A stretch of 64,000 nt of DNA from CAWCUK01 sp963798775 (GTDB taxonomy: Bacteria; Bacteroidota; Ignavibacteria; Ignavibacteriales; Ignavibacteriaceae), in the NCBI GenBank assembly GCA_963798775.1, contig CAWCUK010000005.1, positions 1-64,000 on the forward strand, in the 5' to 3' direction. Shown piece after piece: positions 52,699 through 63,244 of this stretch (positions are counted from its first letter, which is position 1; each line of letters starts with the position of its first letter). The notes beneath the pieces are model-generated. The model was not told where the DNA came from. It saw only the letters and a program-made list of their open reading frames with translations, and ran no database searches. The position numbers and the translations under genes are program-made.

Positions 52699-54714
52699 AT
52701 GAAAAAAATTATACTATTATTTATAATATTTCTTTCAGTCTCTGTTTCCGCACAAAATTCTCTTGAGAAAATTACACCTGCATTATATTCAAAAACCGCG
52801 GAAAGTAAACAAAGTGAGAAAATTTTAATCTGGGTTTTCTTTAAGGATAAAGGGAGAAATCTTTCCAAGTATTATAATAAACCCGCTCGTGTTGTTAGCG
52901 ATGCGTCATTAACTCGAAGATTAAAAGTGCTTCCGAAAGATAAATTGATTAATGAAATTGATTTACCGGTCAATAAGGATTATATAATTGGAATAAAAAA
53001 TTATGGTGCCGAGGTTAAACACGTTTCCAGGTGGTTTAACGGAATTACTATTTATATTAATAAAGAAATGATTCCGCTTTTAGCCGAGCTTCCCTTTGTT
53101 AAACAATTAGATATTGTCAATAAATTTCGTACTCCCCCCGAAATAAAAGACGAACATAAGGTTGTAAAATCTTTTTCCCAGCCATTGGGTGCTTACAAGT
53201 ATGATTACGGCTCATCCTTTACTCAACTTCAACAGATAAATGTACCCGCTGTACATGAGATGGGAATTACAGGTAAAGGAGTTAATATTTGCTTAATGGA
53301 TGCAGGAGTCAGTAATCTTTCTCATGAAGTTTTCTCATCGATGAAGATTATCGCTCAGCATGATTTTGTTAATAATGATAATGATGTTGAAAATGGGAAT
53401 GATCAAGGAAGCGGTGAACACGGACTTGAAACACTTTCCGCAATTGGCGGATTTAAGGAAGGCACTTTAATCGGGCCCGCATTCGAAGCTAATTTTATTT
53501 TAGCGAAAACAGAAAACACTTTCAGTGAAACTCCTTTAGAAGAGGATAACTGGATTGCCGCAATGGAATGGGCCGACAGCATTGGTGTAGATGTAACTTC
53601 TACTTCATTGGTTTATTTAGATTTTGACGCGCCCTACCATGGTTATTCTTGGGAGGATATGAACGGAAATACCGCGAGGATAACAATCGCTTCAGATTTA
53701 GCGGTCAAAAGAGGAATTGTAGTGATAAACGCCGCCGGTAATGAAGGTTATAATAAAGATCATAATACTCTCGGCGCGCCGGCGGACGGCGACAGTGTTA
53801 TAGCTGTCGGCGCTGTAACTTCTAATGATATAAGAGTATCTTTTAGCAGTGTAGGTAATACAATCGACGGAAGAATAAAACCGGATGTAATGGCAATGGG
53901 TTCAGGCGTTGTGCTGGCAAAGCCTTTTTCTGTTAATGAATATACTACTGGAAGCGGAACTTCCTTTGCTGCTCCTCTGGTTGCGGGCGTGGCCGGATTG
54001 ATACTTTCAATTAATCCGAATTTAACTCCGATGCAAGTGAGAGACGCATTAAGAAATACAGCGAATAATCATCTTAACCCAAATAGGGAGTACGGCTGGG
54101 GAATTATTGATGCAGCCGCCGCTTTGAATTATTATACCTTACCGGTGGAGTTTGCCGTCTTTAATGCCGTTACAACCTCAACTGGGGTTTTGTTAAATTG
54201 GTCTACCGCAACGGAAAGCAATAATGCCGGGTTCAAAATTGAAAGATCGCCGGACGGTAAAGAATGGACTAGAATCGGTTTTGTAAAAGGGAACGGAACA
54301 ACAACTGAATTGCATAGTTATTCATTTAAGGATAAAGATTTAATTTCCGGTAAATATTATTACCGGCTTGATCAAAAAGATTATGACGGGAAAAATAATT
54401 ACAGCGAGATTATTTCAGTTGAAATAGTTTCGCCGGAAGAATATTCTCTTGAACAGAATTATCCGAATCCGTTTAATCCAACCACAACAATAAAATATTC
54501 CATTCCCAAAGACGAGTTTGTAACATTAACCGTTTATAATGTTTTAGGAAATATTATAGCTACTCTGGTTAATGATTGGAAAACCGCAGGATCTTACGAA
54601 GTAACATTTAACGCTGAGGCGGATGACGAAAAACTATCGAGCGGTATCTATTTCTATAAACTAAAAGCAGGAAATGATTTTATCAAGATAAATAAGATGA
54701 CATTTTTGAAGTAA
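52699..54714 (+). CDS. secreted subtilisin-like serine protease (S8) with T9SS sorting domain
   Basis: A 671-residue extracellular protease. Signal peptide about 1-18 (ending SVSAQ), a propeptide-like region (about 25-150), and an S8 domain with Asp201 (LMDAGVS), His241 (GEHGLET, an HG-variant of the usual HGTH), Asn347 (NAAGNEG) and Ser422 (GTSFAAPLVAG). A fibronectin-like stretch (about 480-590) and a T9SS sorting domain (about 590-671: LEQNYPNPFNPTTTIKY, ending KMTFLK) follow. It is likely surface-attached or released through the type IX system. Terminator at 54821-54866. Confidence 0.93.
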   Translation: MKKIILLFIIFLSVSVSAQNSLEKITPALYSKTAESKQSEKILIWVFFKDKGRNLSKYYNKPARVVSDASLTRRLKVLPKDKLINEIDLPVNKDYIIGIKNYGAEVKHVSRWFNGITIYINKEMIPLLAELPFVKQLDIVNKFRTPPEIKDEHKVVKSFSQPLGAYKYDYGSSFTQLQQINVPAVHEMGITGKGVNICLMDAGVSNLSHEVFSSMKIIAQHDFVNNDNDVENGNDQGSGEHGLETLSAIGGFKEGTLIGPAFEANFILAKTENTFSETPLEEDNWIAAMEWADSIGVDVTSTSLVYLDFDAPYHGYSWEDMNGNTARITIASDLAVKRGIVVINAAGNEGYNKDHNTLGAPADGDSVIAVGAVTSNDIRVSFSSVGNTIDGRIKPDVMAMGSGVVLAKPFSVNEYTTGSGTSFAAPLVAGVAGLILSINPNLTPMQVRDALRNTANNHLNPNREYGWGIIDAAAALNYYTLPVEFAVFNAVTTSTGVLLNWSTATESNNAGFKIERSPDGKEWTRIGFVKGNGTTTELHSYSFKDKDLISGKYYYRLDQKDYDGKNNYSEIISVEIVSPEEYSLEQNYPNPFNPTTTIKYSIPKDEFVTLTVYNVLGNIIATLVNDWKTAGSYEVTFNAEADDEKLSSGIYFYKLKAGNDFIKINKMTFLK

Positions 54715-54820
54715 TATTTTTGAGAGGGATAAAATAATCACGGCACTAATAATCATATTATTTTTAAAACCTTGTTCTGAGAAAAATTATTAACTAAAAT
54801 TGTAATCGAAATAGAAGTTA

Positions 54821-54866
54821 CCCTCAACCTTAGTTTTTAATGCTGCCTTTTGAGGTTGAGGGTTTT
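54821..54866 (+). terminator. terminator between convergent genes
   Basis: CCCTCAACCT and AGGTTGAGGG form a 10-bp stem with a 22-nt loop, followed by TTTTCTTTTATT. It serves the subtilase gene and perhaps the convergent DUF5916 gene. Confidence 0.85.
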
Positions 54867-54894
54867 CTTTTATTATTATAATAGTAGTGCTTTA

Positions 54895-57075
54895 TTAAAA
54901 ATAATATAAATATTTAACCTTTATTACCGCTGCCCTGCCCATTAAATGGATTCTGTTCGGCATCAGCATTCCGGCGGAATTAAATTCATCACTTCTGTCA
55001 TATCTATCGTTAAGAGCAAAATAAATCCAGCTTTTGGGTGAAAAGTTATAGGAAAATAATAATCCCAATATTACTCGTTCCAGCCTATCGCTCGATCTTT
55101 CAAAAACATTATCAACATATACTCTAAGATTTAAATTATTTATAGGAGTTATTGAAAAATAAGGACGCGCATTATACGTAATATCTTCAATATTTCCGGC
55201 GGGATTCCCTTCTATATACATATCATAAGAAGAACCCAGGTTTAGAATATCAAGAGCCTTCCAATCAATTTCTGCCCCCAGCCAAGTATAAAAGGCTAAA
55301 TATTCACGTAAAAAATTATATGTTTTTTCATAACCGCCGTATAAGTTTCCGTTCCATTTTGGAGAAATGCTGTACCACGAATTAAGAGTTGCTTGGTAAG
55401 AAGTAAATATTTTTTTCTGATCTTTTGATTTTCCCAAAGTCATATTTATTTCATATCCCCAGTTGCTTCTAAACTGCATATTAAAACCAAAGAGCGCGGA
55501 ATGATCAGTATATTGATCTACTTTTTCGTAATATAATGATCCGCCGCCGTAAAGAAGAATTTGACTGATTGCGCCGGTATTGGGAAGCCAAATGGGGCCT
55601 GCTATTGCGGTTAATTCACCGGTTCCCCGCCATGGTACGTAACCTACTTGATCAATATTAAATTTATCTCCCACATAGCGTGTTCGCGCAAAAGCAATAT
55701 AATTTTTGGCGAATTTAGTATAACCGGCTGAAGCGGCAAAATCACCTTCATTATTTTTAATTGAACGCGCAAATTGATAAGCAAGCTGCCAGTCGGTTTC
55801 TCTAAAAGCTCCGTCAATATCAAGAACTCCGTAAGTATTATTTTTAGTCTGCTTACCGACAAACATCATTCCTATTTGCGAATTACCAAGAATAGTTTTC
55901 TTTAATCTAGCCGAACCGAAATAAGCTCGTTCTTCTGTTTTTAGTTCGCCGTCATCATCATAATTTGTTTCACCGGTTAAAGCAAGAAATCCTCCGTACT
56001 CATAACCGCCCAGCCTGCCGAATGCTTTTGTTCCTAAATAAAGAGGAACTTCTGAACCATCGGGAAGTTTTTTCCCTATTCGTCTTGAATAGAACAATTC
56101 CAGCGGGCTGTAAAATCCTGTGTTATTTTGTTTTCCCGAAGCCATAAAAACTTCATTTCCTTCAGTAAAGAATGGACGGCGTTCGCTGAAGTAGGATTCA
56201 TACCGTGAAATATTAAAATCGTAAGGATCAGCTTCAATCTGCGCAAAATCGGGATTCGCGGTTAGTTGAAATTTCAACTGCGGAGAGGGATTATAAAAAA
56301 TATCTAAACCGGCATCCGGATCAATTTTATATTTGCCGTCCTCTAAATATTTAGCTTTGGTTAATCCAACCGGGTAAACTTCTAAATTTAATCCTTCAAC
56401 AGTAGGTTTAAAATCTTTAAAAATTAAAGAGCCGAATTTTGATATTCTTTGCCCTTCATTTCTTTCATAAGCATTCCAGTATAAATCTTCGTTGAACTCC
56501 GGAATCCAGCGGTCGAAATCAAGGCCCCATTCGTTTATCTCTTTATCATATTGAATAGACTTATAAGGAATTTTCATTTCAATTACATAACCCCAGTCAT
56601 AAATTTTGGCGTCGCTGAACCAAATGCCGTCCCAGTTATAATCACGGTTTCTGGCGTCATCCAGAAGCCGACAGTCGTTTTTTACTCCCGATGCAGAAAC
56701 ACCGAATTTATAAGCGGTTTTTTTATCATTAAAAGTATCAATCATAAATGAAACAATATCACCACCGCGATCATCAAGAACACCGGTATTCTGCTGAATA
56801 ATATTTTTATTTTCATAACATATCATTATACAATAAACCGCGTCGTCTGTAGTTAAAACTTTTGCGGTTGTTTTATTGGTAGGTTTTTGTGCAAAATATG
56901 GTTGAAGCTGAAAAAAACCTGTTGCCGAATCAGCTGTTGCCCAAACAGGATCTATAACTCCGTCTATTTTTATTTCAACGGTACTTTTATATAGTTTTAA
57001 TTTTTTCCCGCTGTTTCCCGCAAATATATTTATGAATAAGAGAGATCCAAGTATTAGCGCAAAGTATAGTTTCAT
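54895..57075 (-). CDS. DUF5916 protein: CBM9-like domain and outer-membrane barrel
   Basis: A 726-residue protein with a signal peptide (about 1-19), an N-terminal CBM9-like beta-sandwich (about 28-215: VEIKIDGVIDPVWATADS, then DAVYCIMICYENK) and a C-terminal barrel (about 220-726) ending KVKYLYYF. The linking phrase NPDFAQIEADPYDFNISRYE and FFSERRPFFTEGNEVF, present here as SERRPFFTEGNEVF, are hallmarks of DUF5916. Function in the family is unknown; a carbohydrate-responsive or uptake role is often guessed. It has its own promoter (57115-57143). Confidence 0.87.
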   Translation of the reverse strand: MKLYFALILGSLLFINIFAGNSGKKLKLYKSTVEIKIDGVIDPVWATADSATGFFQLQPYFAQKPTNKTTAKVLTTDDAVYCIMICYENKNIIQQNTGVLDDRGGDIVSFMIDTFNDKKTAYKFGVSASGVKNDCRLLDDARNRDYNWDGIWFSDAKIYDWGYVIEMKIPYKSIQYDKEINEWGLDFDRWIPEFNEDLYWNAYERNEGQRISKFGSLIFKDFKPTVEGLNLEVYPVGLTKAKYLEDGKYKIDPDAGLDIFYNPSPQLKFQLTANPDFAQIEADPYDFNISRYESYFSERRPFFTEGNEVFMASGKQNNTGFYSPLELFYSRRIGKKLPDGSEVPLYLGTKAFGRLGGYEYGGFLALTGETNYDDDGELKTEERAYFGSARLKKTILGNSQIGMMFVGKQTKNNTYGVLDIDGAFRETDWQLAYQFARSIKNNEGDFAASAGYTKFAKNYIAFARTRYVGDKFNIDQVGYVPWRGTGELTAIAGPIWLPNTGAISQILLYGGGSLYYEKVDQYTDHSALFGFNMQFRSNWGYEINMTLGKSKDQKKIFTSYQATLNSWYSISPKWNGNLYGGYEKTYNFLREYLAFYTWLGAEIDWKALDILNLGSSYDMYIEGNPAGNIEDITYNARPYFSITPINNLNLRVYVDNVFERSSDRLERVILGLLFSYNFSPKSWIYFALNDRYDRSDEFNSAGMLMPNRIHLMGRAAVIKVKYLYYF

Positions 57076-57114
57076 AAGATATTGTTGTTGTTTATAACTA
57101 TTTGTAAAAATAAA

Positions 57115-57143
57115 ATTTTAGTAGTTAAGACTAAATATTACAA
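57115..57143 (-). promoter_or_regulatory. sigma-70-type promoter
   Basis: On the minus strand TTGTAA, 17 bp and TAAAAT lie about 40 bp before the ATG at 57075, spacing identical to the promoter at 12611-12639. Confidence 0.4.
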
Positions 57144-57445
57144 AAATAAGTTACGGATAGAAGTTTTTTAGTACGGACGGCAAAGAATTAAAATGAATGG
57201 TTAGAGAAGATAAATATTTTTATTTATAAATTTATACGGTATTAAAATGAGTCATTTTCAAGGAATAGATTTTTTCCTATTATTAAAATAGAATAACATA
57301 ATTGGGAAATCCATTTGTCTTATTGAAGAAGACAAAACTTTGCTGAAGAGGATCAGATCTTATCTATTTAGAACCCCGTAGATTTTCTTCTTTCGCATGG
57401 AATTTAGGGTTGGTCAAAAAGTTATTTTCTATCACCGGAAAAGTC

Positions 57446-57476
57446 CGGGATGAATTCGCAAAAGAAAGTCATCCCG
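57446..57476 (-). terminator. candidate terminator of the sugar-transport and mannosidase operon
   Basis: CGGGATGA and TCATCCCG form a perfect 8-bp stem with a 15-nt loop, 43 bp after the mannosidase stop. The T run after it on the minus strand is short (GACTTTTCC). Confidence 0.55.
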
Positions 57477-57519
57477 AAATTTTCCACATTTTGCTTAAAA
57501 ACAGTGTGTTTTTAAATTC

Positions 57520-60500
57520 TCAGTTAAAATAGATTTTTAAAGTAACTGTAGAATTTTTAGGAGTTTTAATTTTTATTTTATTTCCTTCCGGTTTTACTCC
57601 CTCAATTTCATCTTCCATAAAATTTGATTTAAATACTTTTACGGGTCTTTTGGTTAAAGTAATTTCCGCATCGGTATCTTTCCCATCGGCTTCATACCAT
57701 TGAAAAATATACGCATCCGAATTTTCCGCTTTTTTAATAGTTGTAAGAATTAAATTTTTTGAATTCATCTTTACGAAAGAATATTCTTCTGGGAATTCCC
57801 CTTTATGCTTTTCTGCCGCGAATGTTAATAGAGGATAATTAAAATTATATCCTTGGTTTACTGTTTTTGCTTCTTTCCAGTTTCCTTTATGCGGGTATAG
57901 CGAATAATGAATTTGATGTTCCCCTTTGTCGGCAGTAGGATCAGGCCAATTCGGCGATCGGAGAAGGGATAATCTCATAACATTATCTTTAACATCATAT
58001 CCATATTTTGTGTTGTTTATAAGGCTTACGCCGTAATTATTTTTAGAAATATCCGCCCAGCGTATCGCGGGAACTTCAAAACGAGCCTTCTGCCATTTAG
58101 TTTTTCGCTGAGTTGATCTTTGCACGGTTCCGTACGGAATTTCAAAAGTAGCGCTAGTATCTTTTAAAGTTAACGGAAAAGAAACTTTCAACATTGTTTT
58201 TTCTTCCCACCAATCCACATCCGTTTCGAAATCAATTCTTTCCAAACCTGAATAAAGAATTATATTTTGCTTAAAAAATGAAGAAGGAAAATTCGGCGTG
58301 GGAAAATCTTTTACAGTTCCGGGTTTTAGATAAGTATGATTAATTGTTATTACAGTACGTACGGGGCCGCTTTCGGTAATTTTTATATCTTTTAGCTTCA
58401 GCGGATATTGAGTCCCGGTCCATCCGATATTCCAAGCATCCCAAGCTGTCGGTTTGTCTTCCAATAACTGAAGTTCATTTCCGCTTCCGCTTAAAATTTC
58501 TTTGTTGTTTATTTTATCAAAAATACTATTAATCCAGCCGTTAGAAGTATCGATAGTAATTTTATAAAATTTATTTTCAATTATATTAGAAGCAAAATCT
58601 TTTGTCATCCGGGGCAAATTTGATTCTTGTTTTCTCAGTTCAAAAACTTTATAACCGAGAGAAGGAATATTCTCCGCGGAAAAAATTATTTTATTATTCA
58701 GTTGATCAACCGGAATTATTTGCGAAGGAACTTCTTTTCCGTTTGTATCAAAAATAGCGTAACCTTCTTTTTCACCTTCGGGAAGAGTGAAAGAAGCGAT
58801 ATCATTTCTTTCCCAAGCCATGGGATTAAAAACAACAAGCGGTTTTCCAACTTCTATTTTTGAAGTATTTATTTCTTTTGCCAATGCCGAATAACTTTGC
58901 CGATCAAGATAATTTCCTATTTCCTTTACTTCTTTATAATCCTCAGCGGCGTCAATATATATTTCTCTGATACCGGAGCCGGGAAGTAAATCGTGAAACT
59001 GGTTGAACATTACTTTTTCCCAAGCTGTTTTAAGATCATCGCGATTATATTTTCTGCCGCCGTAAATTTCCGCGAGTGAGGAAAGCTTTTCGGAATTTAA
59101 CAACAGTACTTCAGATTCCCGATTATTTTTTTTCATCGCCGCTTGCGTTGTGTATGTGCCTCTATGATATTCAAGATAAAGTTCGTCATCCCAAGTAGGG
59201 ATATCTTTTAAATCTTGCGACTGAAGCCAATTCAAATATTCTTCAGCCGTTCCATACTTTATGGTAGGATAAATATCCAATTTTTTAAGATGTTCAATCC
59301 TGTCAATCATATCTATAGATGGGCCTCCGCCGTGATCCCCGACTCCGAACAACACAAGCATATTTTTGAAGCCGGTGTTTGCCTCAAACTGGCGTAGCCA
59401 ATCAACTAAACCATAAGCTTGGGTAATCGTATTTACATAATCGAACGGAAAATAAGAAAGTATTTTAGAACCGTCAGGGGATTCCCACCAGAAAACGCGG
59501 TAAGGAAATACATTCGTATCATTCCATCCGATTTTTTGAGTGATAAACGCGTCGATTCCGGCGTTCTTATAAAACATCGGCATATTCCAATTATAGCCAA
59601 AAGAATCAGGATTCCATCCGATTTTAACATCAACACCAAAATTCTTTTTGAAATAGTTTTTAGCGTAAAGCAGCTGGCGCATCCATGATTCGCCGTCTAT
59701 TAAATTACAATCAGGCTCAATCCACATTCCGCCTGCAATTTCCCATCTTCCATTGTTCAGCTCTGTCTTTATTTCTTTAAAAACTTCGGGATAAAGATCT
59801 TCCATCCATTTATAATATTGAGCTGCGCTTTGCGTATAAGTAAAATCCGGGCGTGCCTGCATAATATTAAAAACAGAATTGAAAGTATTTTTGCAAACTT
59901 GAATTGTTTCTTTTCGGCGCCACAACCAGGCCGCGTCTATATGCGCGTTTGAATCGAAGAAAAGCGTAAAACGTTTCGCGAATTTTTTAAGCGGCTCTAA
60001 TTTTGATTTTACATCTTTCAGCGAATTTTGAAATTTTTGAATATCATTATTCTTTAACGCGTCAACATCAACTTCGGCGGCTAATTTTTGAAGAAGGTCA
60101 TTCAGTTTCTTTTTTTCATTTTTATCTATTGTTGATTTATCTGTTCCCGGATCTACTTTAACTCTAGAATTAGTTTGGTAAGTATCAAAACTCAATAACT
60201 TTTGCCCCACTTTTAAACTTAAAGCAAAATCTTTAATCGATTGACTTAGTTCTTTTATTCCATCCATTTCAATTGAAGCACGTATTAAACGAAGCGGCCC
60301 ACCGGTATTAATGGCTTTTATCGCTATCTGAAATTTATCTCCCGGCTTAGCGTTTTCAGTTAACGTAAAATCGCCGTCCCACGGAAAATAACCTTTATTT
60401 ACACCGTTAATATATATATAACCGTAATCATCAACTGAGACGGATAATAAGATTTTGCCGCTGACGGGCTTGCCGAGAATTTTTTCCGGAAGCACAATCG

Positions 60501-60756
60501 TTTTTCTAAGCCAGCATGAATCATTGTAATTTTTTTCATCAAGTTTTATAGTTCCCCAAGACGAATCATCGTAATCGCCGCCGGTTGGATCTCCCTTAAC
60601 AGCATTTTCATTAGTTAAATTTGGACTAATTTTCCAGTTGTTAAATGAATAGCTGCTTAATGAATCGAGTTCATCCGCTACATTATCTATATTTGTTTGT
60701 GCCATAACCATTAAAGATAAGCAGAACAAACAGATAATTAAATTGATAAATTTCAT
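57520..60756 (-). CDS. secreted GH38 alpha-mannosidase
   Basis: A 1078-residue glycoside hydrolase expected to remove alpha-linked mannose in the periplasm or outside. Signal peptide about 1-19 (ending VMAQ), a galactose-binding-like beta-sandwich (about 60-165), a helical linker and the GH38 catalytic domain from about 262. Zinc ligands are His272 and Asp274 (SNAHIDAAWLWR), and the nucleophile is Asp383 in WNPDSFGYN. GVGDHGGGPS is the further His zinc ligand segment (about 470). The C-terminal half is the usual GH38 beta domain. It is 33 bp after a ribose-type permease gene on the same strand, linking it to sugar import. Confidence 0.92.
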   Translation of the reverse strand: MKFINLIICLFCLSLMVMAQTNIDNVADELDSLSSYSFNNWKISPNLTNENAVKGDPTGGDYDDSSWGTIKLDEKNYNDSCWLRKTIVLPEKILGKPVSGKILLSVSVDDYGYIYINGVNKGYFPWDGDFTLTENAKPGDKFQIAIKAINTGGPLRLIRASIEMDGIKELSQSIKDFALSLKVGQKLLSFDTYQTNSRVKVDPGTDKSTIDKNEKKKLNDLLQKLAAEVDVDALKNNDIQKFQNSLKDVKSKLEPLKKFAKRFTLFFDSNAHIDAAWLWRRKETIQVCKNTFNSVFNIMQARPDFTYTQSAAQYYKWMEDLYPEVFKEIKTELNNGRWEIAGGMWIEPDCNLIDGESWMRQLLYAKNYFKKNFGVDVKIGWNPDSFGYNWNMPMFYKNAGIDAFITQKIGWNDTNVFPYRVFWWESPDGSKILSYFPFDYVNTITQAYGLVDWLRQFEANTGFKNMLVLFGVGDHGGGPSIDMIDRIEHLKKLDIYPTIKYGTAEEYLNWLQSQDLKDIPTWDDELYLEYHRGTYTTQAAMKKNNRESEVLLLNSEKLSSLAEIYGGRKYNRDDLKTAWEKVMFNQFHDLLPGSGIREIYIDAAEDYKEVKEIGNYLDRQSYSALAKEINTSKIEVGKPLVVFNPMAWERNDIASFTLPEGEKEGYAIFDTNGKEVPSQIIPVDQLNNKIIFSAENIPSLGYKVFELRKQESNLPRMTKDFASNIIENKFYKITIDTSNGWINSIFDKINNKEILSGSGNELQLLEDKPTAWDAWNIGWTGTQYPLKLKDIKITESGPVRTVITINHTYLKPGTVKDFPTPNFPSSFFKQNIILYSGLERIDFETDVDWWEEKTMLKVSFPLTLKDTSATFEIPYGTVQRSTQRKTKWQKARFEVPAIRWADISKNNYGVSLINNTKYGYDVKDNVMRLSLLRSPNWPDPTADKGEHQIHYSLYPHKGNWKEAKTVNQGYNFNYPLLTFAAEKHKGEFPEEYSFVKMNSKNLILTTIKKAENSDAYIFQWYEADGKDTDAEITLTKRPVKVFKSNFMEDEIEGVKPEGNKIKIKTPKNSTVTLKIYFN

Positions 60757-60789
60757 AACATATGCCTTTATTTAAAGAATATTAAAAAC

Positions 60790-61749
60790 TTATTTTTGCC
60801 TTAGTTGATCCATAAGAACGGCCGCAAGAATTACTACACCAACAATAACCTGCTGAACATAAGAGCCTACATTAAGTAAATTTAAACCATTTCGTAAAAC
60901 CGCTATTAACATTGCGCCGATAAAGGTTCCTATAATCGTTCCTCTTCCGCCGAATAAACTAGTTCCGCCTACTACAACTGCGGCAATTACATCAAGTTCG
61001 TACATTAAACCGGCATTCGGCTGTCCGCTGTTCATCCGCGATGCCAACAGAATTCCGCTGATTGCCGAAAGAACTCCGCTTATAACATAAACTGATATGA
61101 GAATAAAATTTGTTTTTATTCCGGCAAGACGGGCAGCTTCAAAATTTCCACCGACAGCATATACGTATCTTCCAAAGCGAGTTTTAGTAAGGACTATATG
61201 AGCCCAAATAAAAATAATAATCATAATAATTGTAGGAGAAGGAACTCCCAAAATTCTACCGCCGCCCAGAAAACTGAATGATTCAGGTAATTCCCAAACC
61301 GGCCGCCCTTCGGTATATACAAAAGCTGCTCCGCGCCAGATCGTCATTAATGCAAGCGTTACAATAAATGGAGTTATTTTAAATTTAGTTACAAAAACGC
61401 CGGCAATTCCGCCTGATAAAGCCCCGAAAAGTATTCCCGCTAATATTGCCAGAGGGAAAATAAAATATATAGGAATATTAACTTTTAAAAAGCTGGTCGT
61501 AATAATTCCCGCGAACGCGACTAGTGATCCCACGGAAAGATCAATTCCCGCGGTGAGAATAACAAATGTCATTCCGGCCGCTATTATAGCGGTTATTGAA
61601 GCTTGTAGCGAAATATTAAGAACATTATCCGTAGTTAAAAAATATGGAGAAAGTTCGGCGAAAATTATTACTTCAATAATAAACGCCAGGGCTAAACTGA
61701 AATCGGTAATTACATTAAACAATTTTGTATCTCTATATTTAGCCGGCAT
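60790..61749 (-). CDS. ribose-type sugar ABC transporter permease (RbsC family)
   Basis: A 319-residue inner-membrane permease with eight to ten helices. The family phrases are ITAIIAAGMTFVILTAGIDLSVGSLVAFAG (N-terminal) and GVIVGGTSLFGGRGTIIGTFIGAMLIAVLRNGLNLL, present with small variations. Its start overlaps the ATPase gene by 11 nt. It is followed by the mannosidase gene. The sugar is unknown; mannose or a mannoside is possible from context. Confidence 0.92.
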   Translation of the reverse strand: MPAKYRDTKLFNVITDFSLALAFIIEVIIFAELSPYFLTTDNVLNISLQASITAIIAAGMTFVILTAGIDLSVGSLVAFAGIITTSFLKVNIPIYFIFPLAILAGILFGALSGGIAGVFVTKFKITPFIVTLALMTIWRGAAFVYTEGRPVWELPESFSFLGGGRILGVPSPTIIMIIIFIWAHIVLTKTRFGRYVYAVGGNFEAARLAGIKTNFILISVYVISGVLSAISGILLASRMNSGQPNAGLMYELDVIAAVVVGGTSLFGGRGTIIGTFIGAMLIAVLRNGLNLLNVGSYVQQVIVGVVILAAVLMDQLRQK

Positions 61750-63244
61750 TTTTTCCTATTTTTGTTTGTGTTGCCAATGTTAAAATTTTTTCTTGATTTG
61801 CTTCTTCACTTGATAAAATTCCGGTTATTCTTCCTTCGCACATAACAGCAATCCTATCAGAAATTCCTATCAGTTCAGGCAGTTCTGAAGAAATAACAAT
61901 AACACCGATGCCCTCATCAACAAGTTGATTTATTAAATTATAAAATTCAAATTTTACACCAATATCAATTCCGATAGTAGGTTCATCAAAGATAATTACT
62001 TTTGATTTTGTGTGCAGCCAGCGGGCCAGAATAACTTTCTGCCGGTTTCCGCCGCTGAGATTTTCTACTTTAGTCTCTGTTGAAGGAGCTTTTATTTTTA
62101 GTTGATCAAAATATTTTATTATTTCTTTCTTTTCTTTATTCTTTTTGATAAAAGGCCCGGAGAGAAGATTATTAAAATTTGATATTGAAATATTTTCACG
62201 TACTGATAAATCCATAAAGAGTCCGAGAAGATTTCTATCTTCCGTCAAAAAGGCAATTCCAGCCTTTATAGCATCACTCGGAGATTTATATTTTTGTTTT
62301 TTCCCGTAAAGAAAAATTTCACCTTCATTATATTTATCCGCGCCGAAAATAATATTAGCAAGTTCACTTCTTCCTGCTCCTACAAGTCCGGCAAGTCCAA
62401 GTACTTCACCTTGGTGCAGAGTTAGATTTATATTTTGCAGTTTTTCGTTTGAAAGATTTTTTATGGTTAGAATTTCTTTACCGGCAGAAGATTTATGTTC
62501 CGGGAAAATTGATGAAATTTCCCGCCCCACCATTGCCTTAATAAGTTCATTTGTATTTATATTTTTTACTTCACTTGTCTTTATAACTTTACCGTCACGC
62601 ATTATTGTAACCCAATCTCCGATTTCAAAGACTTCTTTAAGCCTATGCGAGATGTAAATTATTCCAACTCCTTTTGCCTGAAGCGCTGTTATTGCTTTAA
62701 AAAGATTTTTAATTTCGGAATCTGTAAGCGGTGCGGTCGGTTCATCCATTACAAGAATTTTTACATCTTTATTTATAGCTTTTGCTATCTCAATAATTTG
62801 CCTGTGGGCAACGCTTAATTTTGAGGTGGAAATAGTTACATCAAAACTTTCTCCTAAATTAGAAAGCGCTTCTTCAGCTAATTCGTTCATCATCTTTTTG
62901 TTAATAAAAGATGAACCTTTCTTTTTGATCTCGCTTCCTAAAAAAATATTATCAGTTACGGTAAGTTCGGGGACAAGTTTGAAATCTTGATAGACGATTC
63001 CAATGCCCAATTTAATAGCATCCGCGGGATTTTGTAAATCCGCCTTTTCTCCTTTTATAAGTATTTCACCATAATTTTTCTTTATTGAGCCGGAAAGTAT
63101 TTTCATCAGAGTTGATTTACCGGCTCCGTTTTCTCCTACTAAACAGAGCACTTCACCGGCGTTTAGATCAATCGAAACATTATCAAGGGCGAGTACTCCT
63201 GGAAAATACTTCGTAATATTTTTCATCTGAAGAAGCGGCGGCAT
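61739..63244 (-). CDS. ribose-type sugar ABC transporter ATPase (RbsA family, two ATPase domains)
   Basis: A 501-residue double ATPase that drives sugar import. The N-terminal domain has Walker A GENGAGKST (about 37-45), signature LSVAHRQIIEIAKAI and Walker B ILVMDEPTAPLTD. The C-terminal domain has a degenerate Walker A (GLVGAGRSE), signature LSGGNRQKVILARWL and Walker B VIIFDEPTIGID. This asymmetry is normal for RbsA/XylG proteins. It starts 1 nt after the binding-protein gene stop. Sugar unknown. Confidence 0.95.
   Translation of the reverse strand: MPPLLQMKNITKYFPGVLALDNVSIDLNAGEVLCLVGENGAGKSTLMKILSGSIKKNYGEILIKGEKADLQNPADAIKLGIGIVYQDFKLVPELTVTDNIFLGSEIKKKGSSFINKKMMNELAEEALSNLGESFDVTISTSKLSVAHRQIIEIAKAINKDVKILVMDEPTAPLTDSEIKNLFKAITALQAKGVGIIYISHRLKEVFEIGDWVTIMRDGKVIKTSEVKNINTNELIKAMVGREISSIFPEHKSSAGKEILTIKNLSNEKLQNINLTLHQGEVLGLAGLVGAGRSELANIIFGADKYNEGEIFLYGKKQKYKSPSDAIKAGIAFLTEDRNLLGLFMDLSVRENISISNFNNLLSGPFIKKNKEKKEIIKYFDQLKIKAPSTETKVENLSGGNRQKVILARWLHTKSKVIIFDEPTIGIDIGVKFEFYNLINQLVDEGIGVIVISSELPELIGISDRIAVMCEGRITGILSSEEANQEKILTLATQTKIGKNAG

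Larger units (their letters stand above)
57076..57519. other. 444-bp intergenic region
   Basis: It holds the promoter of the DUF5916 gene (57115-57143) and, near its right end, a hairpin that probably ends the mannosidase operon (57446-57476). Between them I see no gene, repeat or RNA. Confidence 0.5.
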